NCBI GenBank assembly: GCA_017616695.1
Contig: JAFZXN010000018.1
Coordinates: 1 to 64,000 of the forward strand
Reading direction: 5' to 3'
Length of the DNA stretch: 64,000 nucleotides
Source: Clostridia bacterium
GTDB lineage: Bacteria > Bacillota > Clostridia > Christensenellales > Borkfalkiaceae
The position numbers and the translations under genes were made by a program. The notes beneath the pieces are model-generated. The model had not been told where the DNA came from, searched no databases, and saw nothing but the letters and a program-made list of their open reading frames with translations. Numbering within the stretch: position 1 is the stretch's first letter; every line of letters starts with the position of its first letter. Below, piece by piece: positions 1-9,162 of this stretch.

Positions 1-40
1 ATATAATGAAAAGAAGAACTGTCGGGAATTGTCTTTAATA

Positions 41-2275
41 TCAGACGTTCCAGTAAACGCCGTTACCGTCGAGCGTGTAGGAGGCGGAAGAAGCAGTCGT
101 AATGCTTCCGCTCGTTTCGCCGAGGTAGATGGCAAAGCCGTTTGAAATACCTACGGGCATTTTCACCGCCACGACGCCCGCAACGACGACGTAGCTTCCG
201 TTTGAAAAGCTTCCCGTTTTAGTCGTACCGTAACCCGCGGTCTTATTGTATTTGGTGACTTCGTTTGTCATTCCGGTGGGGCAGATAGCAAGGACGTAGC
301 CGCCCGAATATGTGTAACCCTGCTCGGTATCTATACACGAGTTGCCGCCCGAAGTGGAAACGACCACCGTCTTGCCGCCCGTGAATTTAATGCCCGAGTA
401 GCTCGTTTTACTGTTGGAGTCGATACCGTCGCCGCCCGAGTAAACGTACAGATATCCGCCGGATACCGTTATCGCCGTTCCGCTTTCCGCGGTGGCGTTC
501 ACGCCGTCGTCGCTCGCTTTTATAGAGGTGTTTCCGCCGGAAATCAATATATTGTTACCTTCGAGCCCTTCGTAGCTGTTGGTTATGGAAACGATCCCGC
601 CCGAAACGGTGAGCGTGCCGTCGGCATGTACGCCGTCGTCGTTGCTGTACAGGGTGAGCGTACCGCCCGAAACGACGATATTGCCCGTTCCGATATAGTC
701 GTCGGTCGGATCGTCTTCGTCGCCGAGAGTGACGTCGTTATTGGTATGGATAGCGTCGTCATAAGACTTGACGTTTATCGCTCCGCCGGAAATAAGTATC
801 TCGTTGTCCGACTTTATGCCTTTGGTGGAGTAATCGCCTTTGTCGGGGTTACCTTCTTGGAATCCGCCCGGACCGCCTGGACCTTGCTGCTGAGTAGTGT
901 AATTGGTCCAGGAAAGGTTTGCGGTACTTCCACCGACCGATACGGCTATGGTGTCGTAACTGTCGGAAAGCGCCTTGTTTTGCGAAACGGCGGCGTAGTT
1001 ATCGCTCTGACCTTGCGTTTGCGCGCTCGTGTAGACGTAGAGGATAAATCTCGAATAGCCGCTTGCCTTTGCTACGGTATGGTAGTAATAAGTCGTTCTG
1101 CCGCCACCCCACGGGCCGCCGCCACCGCCGCTCGTTACGGAAGTTAGGTACGTCGAATTTACCCATTTGTAATCGGTATCCGAATTGTAGTAGTATACGG
1201 AGTATTTGTACGCGCTCGAAGTCGACCTTATATAGTAAGTGTTTTCGGACGCGGCGGTCACTTCTTCGGAATACTGCGAGTATTTGTCGGTATAGATATC
1301 GATTACGGGCGAGGTGCCCGCCTTCGCGTCGTCGGCTATAACGACGTTGTAAGCCGCGTCGATGCCGTCGCAGGCGGCGTAGCAGGTGACGGTGCCGCCG
1401 ACTATGGAAACGGTGCCCTGAACTTTTTTGACGGAGCCGTCTTCATTGTACTTTACGGCGCTGTTGGAAGTCTTTATTGCGTCGCCCTGTCTTGCGATGA
1501 GCGTTATCGTTCCGCTTTCTATCGTAACGCCGTCGTTACCTTTTAAAGCGTTGTCGATACAGCTTACCGTAAGGGTAAGGTTTTTGACGTCGAGATCGTC
1601 TTTGGTGTGTATGCCGTTATTGTTTACGGAAGTCACTTCGAGCGAGCCTTTCCCTTTTAGGTCGAGGTCGACTTTGGAGTAGATCGCAGAAGAATACGAG
1701 GACTCGTCCGAGCTTACGTCGGGGCGGCTGTCGGTGACGACGTTGGTCGTTCCTTTTTTAGCCGAAAGAGAGAACTTATCTCCCGAAAGTGCCGCTATAG
1801 GCGCGTTAACTGCACTTTCCACGTTGAGCCCCGTGAGTTCGAGCTCGAATTTATACGTTTCGCTCTCGTCCGTGTCGGCAACGATATTGCCTTTTAAAGT
1901 TCCGCTCATAGAATACACTGTGTTTTCGGTTATCTCTTTAAATAAGACGGTGTATTCGTCAACGCCCGTATAGTAAGTTACGGTGTAAGCGTTTTCCGTG
2001 CCGGAAGAATACGTTATCGTAAACGGTAGTTCTTCGGTTTCTTCGATCTCAACGGCTTCGCCGAGATCGGGCTTTTCGTAAGGCACTGCCGAAGTCTCGG
2101 AGGAAGTATTTCCCGAAGAGGTCGTATTGCCGCCGTTATCGGAATTTTGAGAAACGTTCGTTCCGTTCCCGCCGATACCGCCGTTGCCGGCAACGGAGCC
2201 TATATCGCAGGCGGTCGATAGCATCGTGACCGTCAATAAAGCCGCGGTAAGAATGATAGATAATAATTTTTTCAT
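41..2275 (-). CDS. Carbohydrate-binding beta-helix lipoprotein (DUF4353 / Cthe_2159-like)
   Basis: The 744-residue product is a secreted lipoprotein. It has a hydrophobic N-terminal segment and a lipobox (LSTAC, lipidated Cys at residue 23), followed by a low-complexity Ser/Thr/Gly/Asn linker to about residue 65. The body has many short strands with ISGG, VSGG, DDGVHA and SGGDGID turns, the pattern of right-handed parallel beta-helix proteins of the Cthe_2159/DUF4353 family. Characterised members of that family bind acidic plant polysaccharide with calcium. Two Gly-rich loops interrupt the helix near residues 390-400 and 470-480. The start is supported by a GGGGGT element about 8 nt upstream of the ATG. 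There is no adjacent enzyme, so a binding or adhesion role is inference from the fold. Confidence 0.8.
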   Translation of the reverse strand: MKKLLSIILTAALLTVTMLSTACDIGSVAGNGGIGGNGTNVSQNSDNGGNTTSSGNTSSETSAVPYEKPDLGEAVEIEETEELPFTITYSSGTENAYTVTYYTGVDEYTVLFKEITENTVYSMSGTLKGNIVADTDESETYKFELELTGLNVESAVNAPIAALSGDKFSLSAKKGTTNVVTDSRPDVSSDESSYSSAIYSKVDLDLKGKGSLEVTSVNNNGIHTKDDLDVKNLTLTVSCIDNALKGNDGVTIESGTITLIARQGDAIKTSNSAVKYNEDGSVKKVQGTVSIVGGTVTCYAACDGIDAAYNVVIADDAKAGTSPVIDIYTDKYSQYSEEVTAASENTYYIRSTSSAYKYSVYYYNSDTDYKWVNSTYLTSVTSGGGGGPWGGGRTTYYYHTVAKASGYSRFILYVYTSAQTQGQSDNYAAVSQNKALSDSYDTIAVSVGGSTANLSWTNYTTQQQGPGGPGGFQEGNPDKGDYSTKGIKSDNEILISGGAINVKSYDDAIHTNNDVTLGDEDDPTDDYIGTGNIVVSGGTLTLYSNDDGVHADGTLTVSGGIVSITNSYEGLEGNNILISGGNTSIKASDDGVNATAESGTAITVSGGYLYVYSGGDGIDSNSKTSYSGIKFTGGKTVVVSTSGGNSCIDTEQGYTYSGGYVLAICPTGMTNEVTKYNKTAGYGTTKTGSFSNGSYVVVAGVVAVKMPVGISNGFAIYLGETSGSITTASSASYTLDGNGVYWNV

Positions 2276-2645
2276 AATAGTTACCCCCTGTTTGATTTAT
2301 GGCTCCATTATATACGGCGAATATTAAAATATCTTTAAAATTTCAAAAATCGCAAAAATTTTTTTATAAAATGAAAAAGCTTGAAATTTTTGCTTAAAAA
2401 TGGTATATTTATATTGTGGTAAAAGTATGCGATAAATTGTCGTTTTATATTATATTTATTGTCGCGCACGGTAAAAGCCAAAAATAGCCCTACGGCTTTA
2501 TTATACTCCGACGCGGTCGCGGCGCTTTATCTTACGACGGCATAAATTTAACGACAAGCCCCTCTATAGGTCGATTATCGGCACTTTTTGTCGAACTTTT
2601 TGTCGAATTATAAATAATATTATTATAAAAAACGGAGCTTTAAAG
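2276..2645. promoter_or_regulatory. Divergent intergenic region with promoter, tandem 12-mer and dispersed repeat
   Basis: This 370-nt gap separates the minus-strand lipoprotein from the plus-strand membrane protein. On plus, TTGAAA (2381-2386) and TATATT (2404-2409) are 17 nt apart, which would give the downstream gene a leader of about 230 nt. An AAAGCC/GGCTTT hairpin lies at about 2475-2500. A copy of the dispersed CTATAAGTCGATTAA motif is at 2564-2578. ACTTTTTGTCGA is repeated exactly in tandem at 2583-2594 and 2595-2606. On minus only a -10-like TATAAT (2307-2312) is visible, without a good -35. Confidence 0.45.
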
Positions 2646-3329
2646 ATGAAGAAAAATCTATGGATATCGTTCGTTATGAACGTCGTTATCGCGTTGCTCG
2701 TTTTGGCGGCGACCTTGATGGGCCTATTTGACGTTCGCTTTTCGGGGACAAAAGCGATATCCAAAGGCGCGGACATATTCAAGTTTTTTACCGTGCAGTC
2801 GAATATCCTCGCGGCATTTTCGGCGATAATTATGGCTATCTACGAGATACTGCTTTTAAAAGGCAAAATAAGTTTCGTGCCGAAATGGGCGTATCTATTT
2901 AAGCTTATCGGTACCGTCGGCGTGGCACTTACAATGTTTACCGTCTTATTCTATCTTGCGCCCATCATGCCGGACGGCTATTTTTCGGCGTTTTACGACG
3001 GAAATCTCGTCATGCACTTACTTGCGCCGCTTTTAAGTATCCTGTCGTTCGTACTCTTCGAGCATACCGGCGAAATAAGATTCCGCGAAACGCCTTTAAG
3101 CGTTTTGCATGCCTTTTTGTACGGATTTTTCTATATGGCGAACGCCTTTTCGCACGTTACGAACGGCGAGATACCTTCCGAATACAATTGGTACGGCTTT
3201 GCTGACAGTAGCGTTCCCGTTACGATTCTGGTTTCTACCGTAATGCTGTCGGTAACCTTCGGCTTGGGCGTAGCTTTATGGGCGCTCAACAAAAAGATAA
3301 AGATAAACGACGTAGCTGACGAGGCTTAA
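2646..3329 (+). CDS. Pr6Pr-like integral membrane protein
   Basis: The 227-residue protein has about six hydrophobic segments, starting with residues 7-27. A motif FFTVQSNI near residue 48 and a conserved His in HLLAPLLS resemble the Pr6Pr / FAR-17a-AIG1-like membrane family, in which the YFTxQSN element is typical. Members are widespread in Firmicutes and lack a firm biochemical role. The ATG has a GGAG about 8 nt upstream. The gene ends 27 nt before the cardiolipin synthase gene on the same strand, so the two may be co-transcribed. The family call rests on the motif and topology only. Confidence 0.55.
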   Translation: MKKNLWISFVMNVVIALLVLAATLMGLFDVRFSGTKAISKGADIFKFFTVQSNILAAFSAIIMAIYEILLLKGKISFVPKWAYLFKLIGTVGVALTMFTVLFYLAPIMPDGYFSAFYDGNLVMHLLAPLLSILSFVLFEHTGEIRFRETPLSVLHAFLYGFFYMANAFSHVTNGEIPSEYNWYGFADSSVPVTILVSTVMLSVTFGLGVALWALNKKIKINDVADEA

Positions 3330-3356
3330 AATATATTAATATCTGACGGAGAGATA

Positions 3357-4919
3357 ATGAAAAAAGAAAAGAAATTGTCAAAATGGGAACAACGACGTTC
3401 CGCCAAGAAAAATTTTATACCGTTCCGATTTATATTCAATATCTTGCTCATTATTATCGAAACCTTGTTGGTGTGCGCGGCGGTCATTTTTCTGACCGCG
3501 TACGTAGACGTTTTCTATTTCGTCGTGCTTATAATACAGCTGACCGTCGCGATAAGGATAATCGGCTCGGAGGACAGCCCAGAATATAAAGTCCCGTGGC
3601 TGTTTTTCGTTATGCTGCTGCCCGTCATCGGGTTTATGCTGTACTTTATGTTTTATTCGAGAAGGCTTTCCAAAACGCAGATGAGAAAGATCGACCGTTT
3701 TATCTCGGAGACCGTCCCGAAAGACGACATTTTGGAACTCAGTTTGCTTGAATCCGCAAGTACGTCCGCGCATTCGCAGGCGAACTTATTGAGAAATCTT
3801 GCGGGCGTACACGTTTACGGCGATACCGAAATAACCTATTTCGACAACGGTCAGAAATACTTCTATTCGCTTTTAAGAGAATTGAATAAAGCCGAAAAAT
3901 TCATCTTTATGGAGTATTTTCTTATCGAAAAGGGCAGCTTCTGGAATTCCGTTCTGGAAGTCCTTACGAAAAAAGCGTCGTCGGGCGTGGAAGTGCGCGT
4001 AGTTTACGACGATATCGGCTGTATGAAAACGCTCCCCGGCGATTATTACGCAAAACTTAATAAGCTCGGCATCAAATGCGTTCCGTTTTTCAAGATAAAG
4101 GGGCAGGCGAACAACGAATTCAACAACAGAAGTCATCGCAAGATCACCGTTATCGACGGCAAAGTCGGCTTTACGGGCGGCGTCAACGTTGCCGACGAAT
4201 ATATAAACAGGACCATTCGTTTCGGGCATTGGAAGGACGTGGGGATAATGCTTACGGGCAACGCCGTGAACGAACTTACGAGGCTGTTTTTATTGGATTA
4301 CAACCTTAACGACAAAAAATGCGACGACGAATTTTTCGACTACTACGTCAAAAGCCCGTCATATTCGGACGGTTGGTGCGTTCCTTTCGGCGACGGCCCG
4401 CGCCCCGTTTACGACAGGTACATCGCGGAAACGGCTATCATCAACTTGCTCGGGCAGGCTAAAAACTACGTTTATATGACCACGCCGTACCTTATTATCG
4501 ACAACACGCTCGTCCAAGCCATCGAAAACGCCGCTTTAAGGGGCGTCGACGTCAGGATAATAACTCCGCATATTCCCGATAAAAAGATGGTTTTCAACAT
4601 TACCCGCAGTTACTACAACAGGCTGATAAAGTCGGGTGTGAAGATCTTCGAGTACGAGCCGGGGTTCATTCACGCCAAAAACTACCTTGCCGACGGCGAT
4701 ACGGCAATTGTGGGAACTATCAATCTCGACTACCGCTCGCTCGTCCACCACTTCGAGAACGGGGTGTGGATGTACAAGACGAGGACGGTCGCCGATATAG
4801 AAAGAGATTTTCTGGAAACGCAGAAAAAGTCTATCCCCGTAGACGAAACGCTTATAAAACAGGATCTTTCGCAAAGATTCAAGACGGCGCTATTCAAAGT
4901 GTTTTCGCCGCTATTGTAA
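3357..4919 (+). CDS. cls: Cardiolipin synthase
   Basis: The 520-residue membrane enzyme condenses phosphatidylglycerol into cardiolipin, a phospholipase D-type transfer. Two N-terminal hydrophobic segments (about residues 24-50 and 80-100) are followed by two PLD repeats. Both catalytic HKD motifs are intact. The first is HRKITVID from His260, followed by GKVGFTGG. The second is HAKNYLADGD from His439, followed by a GTINLDYRS element. Length and architecture match bacterial Cls, with PLDc_N before two PLDc_2 domains. The ATG has GGAG 7 nt upstream. The gene follows the membrane protein by 27 nt and is closed by a hairpin with a T-rich end at 4959-4996. Confidence 0.93.
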   Translation: MKKEKKLSKWEQRRSAKKNFIPFRFIFNILLIIIETLLVCAAVIFLTAYVDVFYFVVLIIQLTVAIRIIGSEDSPEYKVPWLFFVMLLPVIGFMLYFMFYSRRLSKTQMRKIDRFISETVPKDDILELSLLESASTSAHSQANLLRNLAGVHVYGDTEITYFDNGQKYFYSLLRELNKAEKFIFMEYFLIEKGSFWNSVLEVLTKKASSGVEVRVVYDDIGCMKTLPGDYYAKLNKLGIKCVPFFKIKGQANNEFNNRSHRKITVIDGKVGFTGGVNVADEYINRTIRFGHWKDVGIMLTGNAVNELTRLFLLDYNLNDKKCDDEFFDYYVKSPSYSDGWCVPFGDGPRPVYDRYIAETAIINLLGQAKNYVYMTTPYLIIDNTLVQAIENAALRGVDVRIITPHIPDKKMVFNITRSYYNRLIKSGVKIFEYEPGFIHAKNYLADGDTAIVGTINLDYRSLVHHFENGVWMYKTRTVADIERDFLETQKKSIPVDETLIKQDLSQRFKTALFKVFSPLL

Positions 4920-4958
4920 ACCGAACGCGCCAAGCATATTTCTTTATCAATAATAAGA

Positions 4959-4996
4959 AAAAGACCGGAACGGAGAGTTTTCCGTTTCGGCCTTTT
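4959..4996 (+). terminator. Rho-independent terminator after cls
   Basis: A GC-rich imperfect stem (AAGACCGGAACGG paired with CCGTTTCGGCCTT, with a few wobble pairs) is followed by TTTT, 40 nt after the cls stop codon. Confidence 0.75.
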
Positions 4997-5011
4997 ATCG
5001 TAAATGTAAGG

Positions 5012-5026
5012 CTATAAGTCGATTAA
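5012..5026 (+). repeat. Dispersed intergenic motif, copy 2
   Basis: The core CTATAAGTCGATTAA is flanked by AGG and CCGCCT, which can pair weakly (AGGC/GCCT), and is followed by seven T. It lies between the convergent stops of cls and the DUF3267 gene. See the finding on this repeat family. Confidence 0.6.
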
Positions 5027-5040
5027 CCGCCTTTTTTTGA

Positions 5041-5610
5041 TCATTTCTTTATATAAAAAGATTGTTTGGGGCCGGTGTCGTTACACAAAAGTTCGGGGTT
5101 ACGGGAATATTTAAAGAGCATTATTCCGGCGCCGTAAAGATCGCCCGAGCAACCGCCGACGTGAAAACCGAGTATTATGGAAAGAGCAAAGTATACGGTG
5201 GGCGACTCGATAAATATCATCAAAGGTATCAATATCAAAGAGAAAACGGTAAATGGGGCGAGTATGGTTACGAGCATAGGCGTTTTTTTAACGTATAATT
5301 CGGGCACGCCGCAAAACGCCGCCGACCAGGTTATGCCGAAAGTCAGTTTTCTTTTGGTGAATATCTTATAAAAAAGACCGTGAACGAGTTCGTGTAAAAC
5401 TATGTAAACGAGTAAAACGACGAAAAACGGTAATAAAAGAATAAGATCCATATCCAAAAAGGAGATATTTCTTATAAGGACGGCAAGCGCGACTATAATT
5501 ATTGCCACCGCGATTGCTATCACGTTGAAAACGATGCCGAATTTTACGTTTTTCGCGTCGATGACGTAATCTTCAACGTAGCCTTCGGGCAATTGATCGT
5601 AGTAGTTCAT
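5041..5610 (-). CDS. DUF3267 family membrane protein with HExxH motif
   Basis: The 189-residue protein has two hydrophobic segments (about 30-48 and 52-72), then HELVHGLFYK (about residues 88-97), then further hydrophobic stretches. An HExxH embedded in membrane helices is the mark of the DUF3267 group, which resembles site-2 protease-like integral metallopeptidases. Activity and substrate are unknown. The C-terminal part contains HVGGCSGDLYGAG, an H..G..GD element also found in this family. The gene lies downstream of dapB on the minus strand but behind a strong hairpin at 5640-5671, so it is probably transcribed separately. It converges with cls. Confidence 0.65.
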   Translation of the reverse strand: MNYYDQLPEGYVEDYVIDAKNVKFGIVFNVIAIAVAIIIVALAVLIRNISFLDMDLILLLPFFVVLLVYIVLHELVHGLFYKIFTKRKLTFGITWSAAFCGVPELYVKKTPMLVTILAPFTVFSLILIPLMIFIESPTVYFALSIILGFHVGGCSGDLYGAGIMLFKYSRNPELLCNDTGPKQSFYIKK

Positions 5611-5639
5611 AATTTATCCTTTTAAAATCAAATTAATCG

Positions 5640-5671
5640 AAAAACGGGAACAAGATATCGCTCCCGTTTTT
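5640..5671. terminator. Bidirectional hairpin terminator between dapB and the DUF3267 gene
   Basis: AAAAACGGGA (5640-5649) pairs perfectly with TCCCGTTTTT (5662-5671) around a 12-nt loop. Read on minus it ends the dapB transcript. Confidence 0.8.
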
Positions 5672-5686
5672 TTACATAAAATGCCG

Positions 5687-5701
5687 TTAAACGACTTATA
5701 G
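5687..5701 (-). repeat. Dispersed intergenic motif, copy 3 (inverted)
   Basis: On the minus strand this reads CTATAAGTCGTTTAA, preceded by GTCGGC. It lies just 3' of dapB and ahead of the hairpin at 5640-5671. Confidence 0.6.
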
Positions 5702-5726
5702 GCCGACTTTTTGCTGTAATTTCGCG

Positions 5727-6485
5727 TCAGCTGCCGTAATAATCGTGCAGGGTGTAATAACCGGCGGGCTTGTCTATCATAAAGTTGATTATTTCGATAG
5801 CGCCTTCGGAATAGACCGCCATATCGAGCGTTTCGTGCTTTATGGTAAGGACTTCCCTTTCACCCACGAACATTATTTCGTGATCGCCCGTGATATTTCC
5901 GCCGCGAACGCAGTGGATACATATCTCGTCGCCTTTTCTTCTCGAAGACCTGCCGATGACTATCTTTCTCTTGCCGCCGAGGGCCTCGTTGATATGTTCG
6001 GCGAGGTTCAAAGTGGTTTCACCGGGGGTGTTTATTTTTGCACTGTAATACTTTTCGATTATCTCTATATCGTACGAGCCGAGCGCTTTTGCCGCCGCAA
6101 ACGAAAGTTTGAGCAATAAATTCATACCTATCGAGAGATAATTGGAAACGAATACGGGCGAAGTCTTGCCGAAAACGTGCAGATCGTCTTTCTGTTTTCT
6201 GGTAAGCCCCGCAGTACCTTCTATAAGTTTGCAGTTGTTTTCCTTGACGAATGCGAGAACTTTGTAGAGCATATCCGGGTGTGAGAAATCGACGACCACG
6301 TCAACGACCTCTTTTACCTCGTCAAAGCTCTTGTAAACGGGCACGTCGCAGTTTGCGTTGAGCGAGTTTATTTCGTCAACGCCGCAGACGACGTACATAT
6401 CCGTTCTCTTCCTCGCAAGGTTGTAGATCATCATGCCCGTTTGGGAGAAGATCCCGCAAATAAGAACGTTTGTGATTTTGCTCAT
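5727..6485 (-). CDS. dapB: 4-hydroxy-tetrahydrodipicolinate reductase
   Basis: The enzyme uses NAD(P)H to reduce the DapA product in the diaminopimelate/lysine pathway. The product starts MSKITNVLICGIFSQTG, a Rossmann strand with an altered glycine loop: the usual GxxGxMG is GIFSQTGMM. VVVDFSHPD and EGTAGLT are typical DapB elements, and a lysine-rich stretch (GKRKIVIGRSSRRKGDE) with HCVRGGNITGDHEIMF matches the C-terminal domain. I chose the ATG at 6485 because AGAGGTAG sits directly upstream. An in-frame upstream ATG adds nine residues without a ribosome binding site. asd lies just upstream on the same strand, giving a two-gene aspartate-family unit. Confidence 0.85.
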   Translation of the reverse strand: MSKITNVLICGIFSQTGMMIYNLARKRTDMYVVCGVDEINSLNANCDVPVYKSFDEVKEVVDVVVDFSHPDMLYKVLAFVKENNCKLIEGTAGLTRKQKDDLHVFGKTSPVFVSNYLSIGMNLLLKLSFAAAKALGSYDIEIIEKYYSAKINTPGETTLNLAEHINEALGGKRKIVIGRSSRRKGDEICIHCVRGGNITGDHEIMFVGEREVLTIKHETLDMAVYSEGAIEIINFMIDKPAGYYTLHDYYGS

Positions 6486-6563
6486 GCATCTACCTCTATT
6501 TTTAATTTGCAAGAATTGCCTTGCGTTATTGCCTGATTATGCGTTTTTACGTTGAAAAAGAAA

Positions 6564-7553
6564 TTATTTTGTCGAATTTTGTCGCTTGATGATAAGCTCC
6601 AATATCTGCACGGCGTTGGTCGCCGCACCTTTTAACAAATTATCCGCCACGCACCAGAAATTCAAGGAGTTTTCTTCCGAAAAGTCTTTTCGCAATCTCC
6701 CGATATGTACTATCGCTTGCCCGTCGGCGTCCGCGGCGGTGGGGTACGAATCGCCTTCGTAATATTTTACGCCTTTCGCCGCTTTTAAAACCGCGGCTAC
6801 GTCTTTTATATCGAACGGCTTTTTAAGCTTTAAGTTGACGCTTTCCGAATGGCAGTTGAAAACGGGAACTCTCACGCAGGTCGCGGTTATTTTCATATCC
6901 GGTCGGTGAAGTATCTTTCTCGTTTCGTTTATCATTTTCCATTCTTCGAGCGTGTAACCCTCGTCGGAAAACGAGTCTATCTGCGGAATGCAGTCGGAAT
7001 AGATATTTTTCGGCAGTTTTTTCGACGGAATACCGAAAAACCCGTTTTTAAGGTCTTCGATACCGCCGTTACCTGCGCCCGAAACGGCCTGAAAAGTGAC
7101 GTAAACGACGCGTTCCACGCCGAAAGCGTCCTCGATGGGCTTTATTGCGAGCATTGCCTGTATCGTCGAACAGTTGGGGTTTGCTATAAGCTTACGGCAC
7201 GCCGTCACGTCCTCGGGGTTGACCTCGGGAACGACGAGCGGAACGTCTCCGTCCATTCTGAACGCGGCGGAATTATCTATCACGGTAGCGCCGTTTTTTA
7301 TAAAAAGCTTTGCGTAAGCCCTGCTCACGTCTTTACCCGCCGAAAATAGGGCAAAGTCGGCTTTCAAACCGTTTACCGCGGCGGGCGAAAGAGGTTTTAC
7401 TTCGTACGACTTGCCGTTGACGGGAATAACTGTCCCGCTGCTTTTTTCGGTGGCGAAAAGGTAAAATTCGTCTATATCAAGACCTATCCTATCTATTTCG
7501 GAAATGATTTTTCTGCCCACGAGCCCCGTGGCGCCGACGATGGCAACCTTCAT
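6564..7553 (-). CDS. asd: Aspartate-semialdehyde dehydrogenase
   Basis: The enzyme reductively dephosphorylates L-aspartyl-4-phosphate, the branch point to lysine/DAP, threonine and methionine. The sequence begins MKVAIVGATGLVGRK (NADP-binding GxTGxVG). It carries the active-site Cys in LIANPNCSTIQAMLA, a catalytic region VSGAGNGGIEDL, and a substrate-binding RVPVFNCHSESV. I chose the ATG at 7553, which has GAGG 9 nt upstream, over an in-frame ATG seven codons earlier. The length (329 residues) fits the family. dapB follows on the same strand after about 80 nt. Confidence 0.93.
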   Translation of the reverse strand: MKVAIVGATGLVGRKIISEIDRIGLDIDEFYLFATEKSSGTVIPVNGKSYEVKPLSPAAVNGLKADFALFSAGKDVSRAYAKLFIKNGATVIDNSAAFRMDGDVPLVVPEVNPEDVTACRKLIANPNCSTIQAMLAIKPIEDAFGVERVVYVTFQAVSGAGNGGIEDLKNGFFGIPSKKLPKNIYSDCIPQIDSFSDEGYTLEEWKMINETRKILHRPDMKITATCVRVPVFNCHSESVNLKLKKPFDIKDVAAVLKAAKGVKYYEGDSYPTAADADGQAIVHIGRLRKDFSEENSLNFWCVADNLLKGAATNAVQILELIIKRQNSTK

Positions 7554-7746
7554 AACGACCTCAACAAACGTCAACGGGACGGTATCAAAACTATATTAAC
7601 ACAAAAAAAGTTAAATTGTAAAGTTTTTTTGCGTATCTGCCCCGTTTTTATTTGTAATAATTTATATTTTAGTATATTATATAATTATGTTTTTATGCGC
7701 ATTTATAAAAAAACGTTGCAAAACGAGCATAAACGAGAGGTAAAAA

Positions 7747-9102
7747 ATGGCAAAAAACAAGACGGCGAAGAGATCGCCCGCTCCCGCAAAGAAGAAAGAA
7801 GGCTATTCGAAGGGCTTGACGGATATTTCCGGGCGCGACGGGTTTTACCGTAATCAGATAAACGTAGGTCGCTGGGCGTACGGCGCGGATATTTTCAGGT
7901 CAAATCTGAGTAAGATCATCGGGCTCAATCTGATGATGCTGGTGTTCGTTGCCCCGATAGCGTATTTTTTATTCGTCAGGTATTCGCAACAATTCACTCT
8001 TGCGCACAGCGCGCCGTTTGCGGGCAACGTCGGCGTAGGCTACACGCCTTTTCCCAACCTCGTTGCGCTCGAAGAGTCGATAAACCTCGACATAAATATG
8101 TATTTCTTCTTAAAACTGCCGCTTATGGCGCTGTGGCTCGGGATAGGGCTTTCCGGCGGAATGTACGTTATGCGTAATATATGCTGGGGCGAAGAAGTAA
8201 GGCTGTTTAAAGACTTCTGGCTGGGCATCAAGAGAAATATCGTTCCCGTAACGATAACCACGATACTGTTTTCCATAGTGTTTGCGTCGGCTTTTATCGC
8301 CATATCCTACGTCGATTATTCTGGCGCGACGGCGGGCGGAAAGACCTGGTATCAGATAGTTTTCAAAGTGCTTTTGATAATAGCCGCGGTGTACGTTTCG
8401 CTGTGGTTTATGACCATGCTCTCGCTTAACGTAACGTATAAAGGCGGGTATTTCAGCATGATGAGAAACGGCGTTTTGTTGACGACCGTGCTTTTGCCCG
8501 TAAATATATTCTTTGCGGCGTTCGCGCTGTTGCCGTTCGTATTCTTCTTTATCGGCAGCTCCTTCCTTTTGTTCGGCGCGATGGCGGTCATAATAATCGG
8601 CGTAAGCTTTTTTATGTTCGTCTGGACGGCGTACAGTCAGTGGGTATACGATAAATTCGTCAATATCAACGTCAAAAACACTTACGTTCCCACCGAGGCC
8701 GATATCAAGCTCAAAAAGGAAAGAGAGGCAAAAACGACTTCTGCCGCCGAAGACGAGTCTTACGACACCGTTGGCGCTCCTGCCGCTGCTCAGGTAAATT
8801 ATATAAAGGTCGCAAAGCCAATTAACGACGACGTTACCGTTTCGGATCTTCCGACTAAATTTACGCTCGGCGATATCAAAAAGGTCAAGGAAAGCAAAGG
8901 CGATATGATTAAGGACGCGGAGGAATACGCCGCCGATCCGAAAGCTTATCTTAAAGCGCATAACGCCGAAGAAGAGGAGTTCGAGATACCCGAAGAGCTC
9001 GTCGGAACGGACGAGAACGTTTCCGACGCGGCGGTCAATCAGCCGCTCGAAAGACCTTTGGATAAACCCAATTCCGGCAAAAAAGGCAACAAAAAGAAAT
9101 AA
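7747..9102 (+). CDS. YesL-like (DUF624) membrane protein with long charged tail
   Basis: The 451-residue protein has a Lys-rich N-terminus, then a block of about five to six hydrophobic segments between residues 55 and 300. The topology and the early RW-GADIFRSN and GMYVMRNICWGEE elements recall DUF624/YesL membrane proteins of Firmicutes, often found near sugar transporters. The last 150 residues are hydrophilic and highly charged (TEADIKLKKEREAK and onward, ending GKKGNKKK), presumably cytoplasmic, and unlike typical YesL. GAGAGG lies 6 nt upstream of the ATG. The function is unknown and the family call is tentative. Confidence 0.5.
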   Translation: MAKNKTAKRSPAPAKKKEGYSKGLTDISGRDGFYRNQINVGRWAYGADIFRSNLSKIIGLNLMMLVFVAPIAYFLFVRYSQQFTLAHSAPFAGNVGVGYTPFPNLVALEESINLDINMYFFLKLPLMALWLGIGLSGGMYVMRNICWGEEVRLFKDFWLGIKRNIVPVTITTILFSIVFASAFIAISYVDYSGATAGGKTWYQIVFKVLLIIAAVYVSLWFMTMLSLNVTYKGGYFSMMRNGVLLTTVLLPVNIFFAAFALLPFVFFFIGSSFLLFGAMAVIIIGVSFFMFVWTAYSQWVYDKFVNINVKNTYVPTEADIKLKKEREAKTTSAAEDESYDTVGAPAAAQVNYIKVAKPINDDVTVSDLPTKFTLGDIKKVKESKGDMIKDAEEYAADPKAYLKAHNAEEEEFEIPEELVGTDENVSDAAVNQPLERPLDKPNSGKKGNKKK

Positions 9103-9118
9103 TATACAGTTTAGCGGC

Positions 9119-9148
9119 GTATGCGGCGCGTTAAAAAACGCCGCGTAC
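9119..9148 (+). other. Hairpin between membrane-protein and methyltransferase genes
   Basis: GTATGCGGCG pairs with CGCCGCGTAC (one G-U) around a ten-nt AT-rich loop. There is no T-tract, so an RNA-processing or stabilising hairpin is as likely as an attenuator. Confidence 0.5.
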
Positions 9149-9162
9149 ATTGGCGGTGAAGT

